From JBBQTQ01 sp038213135 (GTDB lineage Bacteria; Actinomycetota; Thermoleophilia; Gaiellales; Gaiellaceae), in assembly GCA_038213135.1 (NCBI GenBank), contig JBBQTQ010000060.1, positions 1 to 16,138 on the forward strand: a stretch of 16,138 bases of DNA, given 5' to 3'. The notes beneath the pieces were generated by a model. It searched no databases, was not told where the DNA came from, and saw nothing but the letters and a program-made list of their open reading frames with translations. The position numbers and the translations under genes are program-made. Positions 6,909 through 14,464 of this stretch are shown here, piece after piece; the first letter of the stretch is position 1, and every line of letters starts with the position of its first letter.

Positions 6909-6914
6909 ACCGCC

Positions 6915-7949
6915 ATGGCTCATCTCGTTCTCGAAGACGGCACGGTCTTCACCGGTCGCAGCGCCGGCGCGCCGGGCGTAGCGGCCGGCGAGGCGTGCTT
7001 CACGACCGCGATGGCGGGCTACGAGGAAGCCGCAACCGACCCGAGCTACCTCGCGCAGGTGCTGTGCTTCGCATATCCGCTGATCGGCAACTACGGCGTC
7101 GACCCCTCACGGCTCGAGTCGGAGCGCGTCCAGGCGGAGGGGATCGTCATGCGCAAGGCGCGGCCGGAATGGTCGGCCTGGCTACGCGAGCAGGGGGTCG
7201 TCGCGCTCGAGGACGTGGACACGCGCGCGCTCGTGCGGCGCATCCGGGACGAGGGCGTGCTCCGCTGCGCGCTCGGCGGGGCGTCGCCGGAGGAGTTACA
7301 CGCGCGGGCGCTCGCGGAGCCGCCGATCGACGGTCGGCCACTCCCGCGGCACACCTGGACAGACGAGCCGTGGTCGGTCGGGTCGGGCCCGCGCGTGACC
7401 CTGGTCGACCTCGGCTGCAAGCGCTCGATCCCGCGGCGGCTGGCCGCGACCGGGCTCGAGGTGACCGTCGTTCCAGGCGACTGGGACGCGGACGCCGTGC
7501 TCGAGACGAACCCGCGGGCGGTGCTGATCGGCAACGGGCCCGGCGACCCGTCCGTGCTGGCCGGACCGATCGAGACGACGCGCGCGCTGCTCGGCCGCGT
7601 GCCGCTGTTCGGCATCTGCCTCGGCCACCAGTTGCTCGGCCTCGCATTGGGGCTGGAGACGTTCAAGCTCCACTTCGGCCACCGCGGTGCGAACCACCCG
7701 GTGCGCGACCTGCGCTCGGGCCGTGTGCTCGTCACGGTGCAGAACCACGGCTATGCGGTCGCGGCGGCGGCCGGCGATCTCGTCACGCACGTCTCGCTCA
7801 ACGACGGCACGGTCGAGGGCCTCGCCGGCGAGGACTTCGCGAGCGTGCAGTTTCACCCCGAGGCCTCGCCCGGACCCCTCGACGCCCTGATCTTCTTCCG
7901 CCAGATCGCGGACACATGCCGAAGCGCGCCGACCTTCGCTCGATCCTGA
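6915..7949 (+). CDS. carA: Carbamoyl-phosphate synthase small (glutaminase) subunit
   Basis: CarA hydrolyses glutamine and channels ammonia to CarB for carbamoyl phosphate synthesis. The N-terminal CPSase small-chain domain begins LVLEDGTVFTG and includes YPLIGNYG. The C-terminal class-I glutamine amidotransferase domain has GICLGHQ with nucleophile Cys235, the NHGYAV block, and FHPEA with His314 and Glu316. The length is 344 aa against about 380 in E. coli, so slightly compact. I prefer the ATG at 6915 because the in-frame ATG at 6903 lies inside the promoter/operator region and would put the coding start on the -10. The gene overlaps carB by 34 bp. Its position divergent from argC, with shared ARG-box-like sites, links it to arginine rather than pyrimidine control. 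Confidence 0.95.
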   Translation: MAHLVLEDGTVFTGRSAGAPGVAAGEACFTTAMAGYEEAATDPSYLAQVLCFAYPLIGNYGVDPSRLESERVQAEGIVMRKARPEWSAWLREQGVVALEDVDTRALVRRIRDEGVLRCALGGASPEELHARALAEPPIDGRPLPRHTWTDEPWSVGSGPRVTLVDLGCKRSIPRRLAATGLEVTVVPGDWDADAVLETNPRAVLIGNGPGDPSVLAGPIETTRALLGRVPLFGICLGHQLLGLALGLETFKLHFGHRGANHPVRDLRSGRVLVTVQNHGYAVAAAAGDLVTHVSLNDGTVEGLAGEDFASVQFHPEASPGPLDALIFFRQIADTCRSAPTFARS

Positions 7950-10567
7950 TCGTCGGCTCCGGTCCGATCCGGATCGGGCAGGCGGCGGAGTTCGACTACT
8001 CGGGGGCGCAGGCCTGCCGCGTGCTGCGGCGCGAGGGCTACCGCGTCGTGCTCGTCAACTCGAACCCGGCGACGATCATGACCGACCCCGAGTGGGCCGA
8101 CGTGACCTATCTCGAGCCGCTCGACGCCGAGACGGTCGCGGAGATCATCGAGCGTGAGCGGCCGGACGCACTGCTGCCGACGCTGGGCGGGCAGACGGCT
8201 CTCAACCTCGCGGTCGAGCTGGCCGAGGCGGGAGTGTTGGAGCGGTTCGGCGTCGAGCTGATCGGCGCCGACGTCGAGGCGATCCGTCGCGCAGAGGACC
8301 GCCTGGCCTTTCGCGAGACGATGCGTGGCGCCGGGTTGCCCGTGCCGGAGAGCATCGTCGTCTCGTCGCTCGCGGAGCTCGGCGAGTTCGCCGCGCCGGC
8401 GATCGTCCGGCCGGCCTTCACGCTCGGCGGCACTGGGGGCGGGCTCGCCGCGACGCGCGAGGAGCTCGAGCACGCGGTTGCGCGTGGCCTGGCCGCGAGC
8501 CCGGTCGGACAGGTGCTCGTCGAGCGTTCACTTGCGGGCTGGCAGGAGCACGAGCTCGAGGTGATGAGCGACCGAGCCGGGAATTGCGTCGTCGTCTGCT
8601 CGATCGAGAACATCGACCCGATGGGCATCCACACCGGCGACTCGTGGACGGTCGCCCCGCAGCAGACGCTGCCGGATCCCGAGTTCCAGCGCCTGCGCGA
8701 AGCCGCCTTCGCCTGCGCGCGTGCCGTCGGTGTGGCCACCGGAGGCGCGAACGTCCAGTTCGCCTACGAGCCGTCGACGCGCGAGCTGGCGCTGATCGAG
8801 ATGAACCCGCGAGTGTCCCGTTCGTCGGCGCTCGCCTCGAAGGCGACCGGCTTTCCGATCGCCAAGCTCGCGGCACTGCTCGCGGTGGGGTACACGCTCG
8901 ACGAGCTGCCGAACGACATCACGGGCAAGACGACGGCCGCCTTCGAGCCGGCTCTCGACTACGTCGCGGTGAAGGCGCCTCGGTTCGACTTCGAGAAGTT
9001 CCCGGGGGCGTCACAGGTGCTGGGCTCGGAGATGCGCTCGGTCGGCGAGGCGCTGGGCCTTGGGCGGACGTTCCCGGAGGCGCTGCTGAAGGCGCTCGAA
9101 GGACGCGAGGCTGGGCTCGAGCTGCCGGAGTTCGAGGGTGCGCACGCGTACTTCCTGGCCGAGCTCGAGTCGATCCGCGAGGCGGAACGCAAGCTCGGCG
9201 AGGACGGCGACGTTCTCGCCGCCAAGCGCTTCGGCCTGCCGGACGCGCGGGTCGCGAGTGTTCTCGGGATCGAGGAGGCCGAGGTGCGCCGCCGCCGCCC
9301 GCTGCCCGGCCGGCTCGCCGTCGACTCCTGCGCCGCGGAGTTCGAGGCGAAGACGCCGTACTTCTACCTGTCCTACGAGGCCATGGACGGGGGACAAGCC
9401 CCTGTGACAAATCGCTCGATCCTGATCCTCGGCTCGGGACCGAACCGGATCGGCCAGGGCGTCGAGTTCGACTACTGCTGCGTCCACGCCGCGCAGGCCT
9501 TCCAGGAGCTCGGCTACGAGGCGGTGATGCTGAACTCGAACCCCGAGACCGTCTCGACCGACTACGACACGAGCGACCGTCTCTATCTGGAGCCGGTGAC
9601 GCTCGAACGCGTCCTCGACGTCTGCGCCCTGGAGCAGCCCATGGCCGTTGCGGTCACCTTCGGGGGACAGACCCCGCTTCGGCTCGCGCGGACACTGGGA
9701 GAGGAGGGCATCGCGCTGCTGGGTGAGCCGCTCGTCGCGATCGAGCGGGCCGAGGACCGCGGCCGGTTCGGCGAGCTGCTCGGCGAGCTCGGCTTGCGCG
9801 CGCCCGCCTGGGGCGAGGCCTCGACCGTCGACGAGGCGCGTGCGGTCGCAGACCGGGTCGGCTACCCGGTGCTCGTCCGGCCGCATTACGTCCTCGGCGG
9901 CCGGGGCATGCGGCTCGCCCGCGGCCCGGGGGAGCTTCAGGAGCTGCCCGGCCCGTCGCTGATCGACCACTTCGTCGACGATGCGCTCGAGTTCGACGTC
10001 GACTGCCTCTGCGACGGACAGCAAGCCTGGGTGGCCGGGATCCTCGAGCACATCGAGGCGGCGGGTGTCCATTCGGGCGACTCCGCCTGTGTCATCCCCG
10101 GCCCATCCCTGACGCCCGAGCTCGAAGAGGAGATCCGGCTGATCGCTTCAGCGATCGCAGGCGGCCTGCAGGCGCGCGGGTTGCTCAACCTCCAGCTCGC
10201 GCTCGCCGGCGGCGAGCTCTACGTCCTCGAGGCGAACCCCCGCGCCTCGCGCACGGTTCCTTTCGTCGCGAAGGCGACCGGCGTCCCGCTCGTCCACCAG
10301 GCGTGCCGGCTGCTGCTCGGCGCCGGGCTCGACGAGCTGGAGCTCCCCGAGCGCGCGCCACCGACCCGAGCCTGGGCGAAGGAGGCGATCTTCCCGAGCG
10401 ACCGCTTCCCGGGTGCCGCCGACCGCGGCCCGGAGATGCACTCGACCGGCGAGGTGATGGCCGGCGGTGCGACCGTCTCGGAGGCCTACGCGCGAGTTCA
10501 GCGCGCAGCGGGCCGAGCCAGGCGTGGTGGGCGGCTCGGCCCGCCGCTACAGATAGTCGGACGCTAA
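7916..10567 (+). CDS. carB: Carbamoyl-phosphate synthase large subunit lacking the allosteric domain
   Basis: CarB makes carbamoyl phosphate from bicarbonate, ammonia and two ATP through two homologous ATP-grasp halves. The first half runs from GSGPIRIGQAAEFDYSG (from residue 14) through EMNPRVSRSSALASKATG. The second begins at about residue 500 with GSGPNRIGQGVEFDYCC and includes VRPHYVLGGRGM, DALEFDVDCLCDG, HIEAAGVHSGDSAC and EANPRASRTVPFVAKATG. Both catalytic cores look intact. The protein stops at 883 aa, about 35 residues after STGEVM (843-848), so the roughly 140-residue MGS-like domain that binds UMP and ornithine in E. coli is missing. The middle oligomerization linker is also about 50 residues shorter than in E. 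coli (from memory). The ATG at 7916 overlaps carA. The stop overlaps the convergent gene by 4 bp, and the last codons are Arg/Gly-rich and encoded by a strong inverted repeat. Confidence 0.94.
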   Translation: MPKRADLRSILIVGSGPIRIGQAAEFDYSGAQACRVLRREGYRVVLVNSNPATIMTDPEWADVTYLEPLDAETVAEIIERERPDALLPTLGGQTALNLAVELAEAGVLERFGVELIGADVEAIRRAEDRLAFRETMRGAGLPVPESIVVSSLAELGEFAAPAIVRPAFTLGGTGGGLAATREELEHAVARGLAASPVGQVLVERSLAGWQEHELEVMSDRAGNCVVVCSIENIDPMGIHTGDSWTVAPQQTLPDPEFQRLREAAFACARAVGVATGGANVQFAYEPSTRELALIEMNPRVSRSSALASKATGFPIAKLAALLAVGYTLDELPNDITGKTTAAFEPALDYVAVKAPRFDFEKFPGASQVLGSEMRSVGEALGLGRTFPEALLKALEGREAGLELPEFEGAHAYFLAELESIREAERKLGEDGDVLAAKRFGLPDARVASVLGIEEAEVRRRRPLPGRLAVDSCAAEFEAKTPYFYLSYEAMDGGQAPVTNRSILILGSGPNRIGQGVEFDYCCVHAAQAFQELGYEAVMLNSNPETVSTDYDTSDRLYLEPVTLERVLDVCALEQPMAVAVTFGGQTPLRLARTLGEEGIALLGEPLVAIERAEDRGRFGELLGELGLRAPAWGEASTVDEARAVADRVGYPVLVRPHYVLGGRGMRLARGPGELQELPGPSLIDHFVDDALEFDVDCLCDGQQAWVAGILEHIEAAGVHSGDSACVIPGPSLTPELEEEIRLIASAIAGGLQARGLLNLQLALAGGELYVLEANPRASRTVPFVAKATGVPLVHQACRLLLGAGLDELELPERAPPTRAWAKEAIFPSDRFPGAADRGPEMHSTGEVMAGGATVSEAYARVQRAAGRARRGGRLGPPLQIVGR
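10508..10544. other. Strong inverted repeat inside the carB 3' end, possible terminator
   Basis: Perfect 12-bp arms, GCGGGCCGAGCC (10508-10519) and GGCTCGGCCCGC (10533-10544), flank a 13-nt loop within the last 20 codons of carB. The stem is very GC-rich and there is no T-run on either side. It could act as a bidirectional stem-loop between the convergent carB and the collagen-like gene, or be an insertion that formed the present CarB tail. The inverted repeat is seen directly; terminator function is inferred. Confidence 0.55.
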
Positions 10568-11151
10568 ATCGGCGCGCAGAGCGCGAAGACGACGAGCGTC
10601 CGGCCGGCGACGGCCGAGTAGATCTCGCCCGTCCAGGCATTCGGCGAGTCGCCGGTGACGGGGATGCTCGAGCTGATGCCGAAGCCGCCGGCTCCGGTCG
10701 CCACGCCGGGCCGCGAGAGCAACAGGTGGTCGCTGCGGTTCTCCGCGCCTTGAAGCTGGGTGCCGCCGCCGACGACCTTCTCGCCTGGCTGGCAGACGGC
10801 GGTCGCGAAGAACGCGTCGTCGCCGCCGGCTGCGCCGGTCGCCGTCCGGACGACGACCTTGGCCGGGCCGGGCGGCCCCGCGACGCCCGTCGGGCCGGTG
10901 GCGCCGGTCGGCCCGTTCGGGCCCTCCGGCCCTGAACGGATGCCGCGCACCGCTTCGCGCAGAGCGCCGGCGGAGAAATCGCGCGCGAGGAGCGTGCGGT
11001 CCCTGATCTTCGAGGAGGTCACCGCGCCGTCCCTCAGCTGAGGAGTGCCGACGCTGTTCGCCGGCAAGTTGATCGCCGCGTACGAGGTGCCGCTGAGGGC
11101 GACGAAGAGGGCCAGATACGAAATGGAGTGCTGCCGCAGGTGTGAGAGCAT
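10564..11151 (-). CDS. Secreted or surface protein with short collagen-like repeat
   Basis: The 195-aa protein has a hydrophobic N-terminal segment (ISYLALFVALSGTSYAA) that looks like a signal sequence or membrane anchor. Next come NLPANSVGTPQLRDGAVTSSKIRDRTLLARDF, a motif I associate with a multi-copy Thermoleophilia surface-protein family. A collagen-like Gly-X-Y run of about eight triplets follows (GPE GPN GPT GAT GPT GVA GPP GPA). The C-terminal domain (about 90 aa) has two cysteines (in AVCQPGEKV and ALCAPI) and a GEKVVGGGT motif, suggesting a small beta-rich extracellular domain. The ATG at 11151 has no near Shine-Dalgarno. It is divergent from hyuA across 47 bp and convergent with carB, overlapping it by 4 bp at the stop codons. 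No function is assigned; a structural or cell-surface role is a guess. Confidence 0.88.
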   Translation of the reverse strand: MLSHLRQHSISYLALFVALSGTSYAAINLPANSVGTPQLRDGAVTSSKIRDRTLLARDFSAGALREAVRGIRSGPEGPNGPTGATGPTGVAGPPGPAKVVVRTATGAAGGDDAFFATAVCQPGEKVVGGGTQLQGAENRSDHLLLSRPGVATGAGGFGISSSIPVTGDSPNAWTGEIYSAVAGRTLVVFALCAPI

Positions 11152-11177
11152 GAGGCCGAGTTCGCGGGGGCCAGGTG

Positions 11178-11193
11178 GACTCCTTTTAGAGTC
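11178..11193. promoter_or_regulatory. Inverted repeat in the 47-bp divergent gap upstream of hyuA
   Basis: GACTC (11178-11182) and GAGTC (11189-11193) form a perfect 5-bp inverted repeat with a 6-nt spacer. With one extra G on the left it extends towards GTG/CAC. It overlaps the likely hyuA -10 and lies between divergently transcribed genes, so it may be an operator. It is short, and no regulator gene is adjacent. Confidence 0.35.
11187..11192 (+). promoter_or_regulatory. Putative -10 of a leaderless hyuA promoter
   Basis: TAGAGT matches the TANNNT -10 pattern and ends 6 nt before the hyuA GTG at 11199. That places the expected transcription start on the start codon itself. No convincing Shine-Dalgarno is present, which supports a leaderless message. 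No clear -35 was seen. Confidence 0.4.
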
Positions 11194-11198
11194 ACAAG

Positions 11199-12953
11199 GT
11201 GGCCATCCTCGGGATCGACGTCGGCGGCACCTTCACGGACGCGGTGCTGCTGGAGAACGGCGAGCTGCGGACGGCCAAGGTGCCGACCGCGGCGCGGCAG
11301 GAGGAGTCGGTTCTCGCGGCCGCGCGAGCCGTTGGCGCGGAGCGGGTCGAGCGCTTCTCGCACGGGACGACGATCGCGACGAACGCGCTGCTCGAGCGGA
11401 AGGGCGCACGGACGGCGCTCGTTTCGACGGCAGGCTTCGAGCACGTTCTCCACCTGCGGCGGCAGACGCGGGCGCACCTCTACCGGCTCTGCGAGGCGCA
11501 CCGGGAGCCGCTCGTGCCGGTCGAGCGCTGCCACGGCGTCGTCGAGCGGCTCGGCCCGGACGGAGTCCTGAAGGAGCTCGAGCTCGATTCGCTCGGTGAG
11601 ATCGACGCGGAGGCGATCGCGGTCTGCCTGCTCTTCTCGTTTCGCGACTCCTCGCACGAGCGGGCGGTGGCCGATGAGCTGCGGCGCCGCTATCCGGGCG
11701 TGCACGTCGTCGCCTCGCACGAGGTGGCGCCCGAGTTCCGCGAGTACGAGCGAGCATCGACGACCGCCGCGGATGCGTACCTCGGGCCGCTCGTCGCACG
11801 GTATCTGCACTCGCTTCGCGGCCGCTGCCGCGAGGCGGGGCTGCCGGAGCCGCTCGTGATGCGCTCGTCCGGAGGCGTGGCGACGATCGACGAGGCGGCG
11901 GCTCACGCGGCGCTGATCCTCGTCTCCGGGCCCGCGGGAGGCGCCGTCGGGGCGGCGAGGATCGCGCGCCTCGCCGGGATCGAGGACGCAATCGCCTTCG
12001 ACATGGGCGGTACCTCGACCGACGTCTGCCTGATCTCCGGCGGCGCGGTCGAGCGTTCGTCGGAGCGCGACGTCGGTGGCTTCCCGATCCGGCTGCCGAC
12101 CGTCGACCTGCACACCGTCGGCGCGGGAGGCGGGTCGATCGTCTGGCGGGACGCGGGCGGAGCGATCCGCGTCGGGCCCGAGAGCGCCGGTGCCGAGCCT
12201 GGGCCGGCTTGCTATGGCCGTGGCGGGACTCGGCCCACGGTCACGGACGCGAACCTCTTGCTGGGGCGCTTGCCAGAGCGGCTTGCGGGTGGGCTCGAGC
12301 TCGATCGTGCAGCGGCCGAGCGTGCGATGGCGGGATTGGATCCGGCCGAGGTTGTCGAGGTCGTGAATGCGGAGATGCTGCGCGCGCTGCGCGTCGTCTC
12401 GGTCGAGCGGGGGCACGACCCGCGCGACTTCGCGCTCGTCGCGTTCGGCGGCGCCGGCCCGCTCCATGCCTGCGCGCTCGCCGAGGAGCTCGGCATCCGC
12501 ACCGTGCTGGTGCCGGCGGCCGCCGGGGTGCTGTCGGCGCTCGGTCTCGTCGCGAGCGACGAGCGTCGCGACTCCGTGCGCTCCTACGTCGTGCCGCTCG
12601 CCGAGGCGGGCGAGCTGCCGTCCCAGGGCGAGGCCGACCTGCGGTACCAGGGCCAGGCCTTCGAGCTGACCGTCCCGATTGGCGGTGACGATCTTGCGGA
12701 CGCGTTCCACCGGGCGCACGAGGAGCGCTACGGCTACGCCGACCGCGACCGGCCGATCGAGCTCGTCGCCGTTCGCACCGCTGAGATCCGCCCAGGCCCT
12801 GAGCTGACGCTCCCGCCCGGCGAGCCGCTGCACGTGTCCGGCCCGGCCGTGCTCGAACTGGACGGCGCCACGTGCTGGCTGCCCCCAGGGTGGGTGGGGG
12901 ATCGGGACGGGACCACCGGAACCTCTAGCACGCTGATCGTGACCAGATCGTGA
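11199..12953 (+). CDS. hyuA: Hydantoinase/5-oxoprolinase family, HyuA (A) subunit
   Basis: This is the ATP-binding subunit of the HyuAB/oxoprolinase/acetone-carboxylase superfamily, which couples ATP hydrolysis to opening or carboxylating small substrates such as hydantoins or 5-oxoproline. The 584-aa protein has the actin-like phosphate loop LGIDVGGTFTDAVL (4-17), SHGTTIATNALLER, VMRSSGGVATIDEA, SGPAGGAVGAARIA, the second nucleotide motif FDMGGTSTDVCLI (Asp268), TVGAGGGSI, GPACYGRGGTRPTVTDANLLLGRL, and a C-terminal ADLRYQGQAFELTVP. It is about 80-100 aa shorter than typical HyuA, with the region before ADLRYQGQ contracted. The start is a GTG at 11199, probably leaderless. It overlaps hyuB by 4 bp. 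The substrate cannot be named: N-methylhydantoinase, oxoprolinase and carboxylase members look alike at this level. Confidence 0.92.
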   Translation: MAILGIDVGGTFTDAVLLENGELRTAKVPTAARQEESVLAAARAVGAERVERFSHGTTIATNALLERKGARTALVSTAGFEHVLHLRRQTRAHLYRLCEAHREPLVPVERCHGVVERLGPDGVLKELELDSLGEIDAEAIAVCLLFSFRDSSHERAVADELRRRYPGVHVVASHEVAPEFREYERASTTAADAYLGPLVARYLHSLRGRCREAGLPEPLVMRSSGGVATIDEAAAHAALILVSGPAGGAVGAARIARLAGIEDAIAFDMGGTSTDVCLISGGAVERSSERDVGGFPIRLPTVDLHTVGAGGGSIVWRDAGGAIRVGPESAGAEPGPACYGRGGTRPTVTDANLLLGRLPERLAGGLELDRAAAERAMAGLDPAEVVEVVNAEMLRALRVVSVERGHDPRDFALVAFGGAGPLHACALAEELGIRTVLVPAAAGVLSALGLVASDERRDSVRSYVVPLAEAGELPSQGEADLRYQGQAFELTVPIGGDDLADAFHRAHEERYGYADRDRPIELVAVRTAEIRPGPELTLPPGEPLHVSGPAVLELDGATCWLPPGWVGDRDGTTGTSSTLIVTRS

Positions 12954-14422
12954 AAATTGAGCTCCAAGTTCTCGGCCACTCGCTCCGCGCCGTCGCGGAG
13001 GAGATGGGCGCCGCGCTCGTCCGGGCTGCGTTCTCCTCGAACATCAAGGAGCGGCGCGACTGCTCGACCGCGCTCTTCTCGGCCGACGGCAGGATGATCG
13101 CGCAGGCTGAGCACATCCCCGTCCACCTCGGGGCCATGCCCGAAGCGGTCGGGGCCGTCATGGCCCACGATCCCGCGCCCGGCGAGATCTGGATCGTCAA
13201 CGACCCGTACACCGGCGGAACGCATCTGCCCGACATCACGCTCGTCAGCCGCGTCGAGTGCGGCTTCGCGGTCTCGCGCGCCCACCACGCCGACGTCGGC
13301 GGCATGGAGCCGGCGAGCCTGCCCGCCGAGTCCCGCTCGCTCTATCAGGAGGGCGTGATCATCCCACCGCTCCGGCTCGGCGACGACGTGCTGACCCTCC
13401 TGCTCGCGAACATGCGCAACCCGGACGAGCGCAGGGGCGACCTGCGCGCCCAGATCGCCGCCCACCACCTCGCGGAGCGACGGCTCGCGGAGCTCTGCGA
13501 GCGCCGCGGCCTCGAAACCGTCGCCGCCGCGATGGACGAGCTCTACCGCTACTCGGAGCGGATGGTTCGCGCCGCGATCGAGCGCCTCCCCGACGGCCGC
13601 TACGAGGCTGTCGACTACCTCGAGCCGATCGCCGGCGAGCTCGAGATCCACGCCGCCGTCACGATCGCCGGCGATTCGATCGAGATCGACTTCGCCGGCA
13701 CTTCGCCCCAGCACGACGGCAACCTGAACTGCCCGCTCGCCGTCGCCCGCTCGGCCTGCTTCTTCGTCGTCCGCTGCCTGACCGAGCCGGAGCTTCCGGC
13801 ATCGGGCGGCGCCTACGCGCCCGTGACCGTGAAGGCGCCGCGGAACTGCCTCGTCAACGCGCAGTTCCCCGCCGCGGTCGTCGCCGGCAACACCGAGACC
13901 TCGAGCCGGATCACCGACACCGTCTTCCGCGCCTTCGGCCAGGCAGTGGACGTCCCCGCCCAGGGGCAGGGGACGATGAACAACGTCACGTTCGGCAACG
14001 AGCGCTTTACCTACTACGAGACGATCTCGGGCGGGCAGGGTGCTTGTCCCGACGCGGACGGCCCGTCCGCTGTCCACGTGGCGATGTCGAACACCCTGAA
14101 CACGCCGGTCGAGGCGCTCGAGCTGGCCTATCCGCTGCGCGTCGAGCGCTACGGCCTGCGGCTCGGCTCCGGCGGCGCCGGCCGCTACCGGGGAGGCGAC
14201 GGCGTCGTCCGCGAGTTCCGGGTGCTGGAGCCGTGCCGCCTCTCGCTGCTGACGGAGCGCCGCCGACACGCTCCCTCAGGTGTGAAGGGAGGCGGCGACG
14301 GCAAGTGCGGGCGCAACCTCCTGAACGGCGAGGAGCTGCCGCCGAAGGTAACCCGCCAGCTCGACACGGGCGACGTGATCACGATCGAGACGCCCGGCGG
14401 CGGTGGTTACGGAACTGGGTAG
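12950..14422 (+). CDS. hyuB: Hydantoinase/5-oxoprolinase family, HyuB (B) subunit
   Basis: This is the partner subunit of HyuA, carrying the metal-dependent half of the hydantoinase/oxoprolinase reaction. The 490-aa protein shows MGAALVRAAFSSNIKERRDCSTALF, VNDPYTGGTHLPDITLV (83-99), the histidine-rich AHHADVGGMEP (111-121), LLANMRNPDERRGDL, FAGTSPQHDGNLNCPLAVA, NTETSSRITDTVFRAFG and GQGTMNNVTFGN. It ends with the family-typical TPGGGGYG. The start is a GTG at 12950, whose GTGA includes the hyuA stop, so the two are translationally coupled. It is close to the lower end of the usual HyuB length. No transporter, cyclase or racemase gene flanks the pair to reveal the substrate. The family assignment is certain, the specific reaction is not. 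Confidence 0.93.
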   Translation: MKIELQVLGHSLRAVAEEMGAALVRAAFSSNIKERRDCSTALFSADGRMIAQAEHIPVHLGAMPEAVGAVMAHDPAPGEIWIVNDPYTGGTHLPDITLVSRVECGFAVSRAHHADVGGMEPASLPAESRSLYQEGVIIPPLRLGDDVLTLLLANMRNPDERRGDLRAQIAAHHLAERRLAELCERRGLETVAAAMDELYRYSERMVRAAIERLPDGRYEAVDYLEPIAGELEIHAAVTIAGDSIEIDFAGTSPQHDGNLNCPLAVARSACFFVVRCLTEPELPASGGAYAPVTVKAPRNCLVNAQFPAAVVAGNTETSSRITDTVFRAFGQAVDVPAQGQGTMNNVTFGNERFTYYETISGGQGACPDADGPSAVHVAMSNTLNTPVEALELAYPLRVERYGLRLGSGGAGRYRGGDGVVREFRVLEPCRLSLLTERRRHAPSGVKGGGDGKCGRNLLNGEELPPKVTRQLDTGDVITIETPGGGGYGTG

Positions 14423-14431
14423 CGCAGGGCC

Positions 14432-14464
14432 GAGGGACAGGCCTGGTTGCTAGGCCGGTCCCTC
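14432..14464. terminator. Hairpin terminator between convergent hyuB and MMPL gene
   Basis: GAGGGAC (14432-14438) pairs with GTCCCTC (14458-14464). After one mismatch, GGCC (14440-14443) pairs with GGCC (14453-14456), leaving a 9-nt loop. It starts 10 bp after the hyuB stop and runs into the last codons of the convergent transporter gene. There is no strong T-run, as is common in high-GC genomes, but position and stem fit a bidirectional terminator. Confidence 0.6.

Noticed and set aside
6903..6914. Earlier ATG for carA at 6903
   Set aside because: It lies inside the second ARG-box-like site and overlaps the -10. The ATG at 6915 gives a normal CarA N-terminus. The earlier start cannot be fully excluded.
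4964..6981. Two long plus-strand open frames (4964-6004 and 5992-6981)
   Set aside because: Both are antisense to argJ and argC, whose reading frames carry catalytic motifs. The frames are Arg-rich and without domains.
10568..10935. Frameshifted remainder of the CarB allosteric domain downstream
   Set aside because: I read the plus-strand frames after the carB stop and found no MGS-like sequence, only the antisense of the collagen-like gene.
12734..14269. 511-codon minus-strand open frame
   Set aside because: It is antisense to the end of hyuA and to hyuB. HyuB motifs run the full length of the opposite strand.
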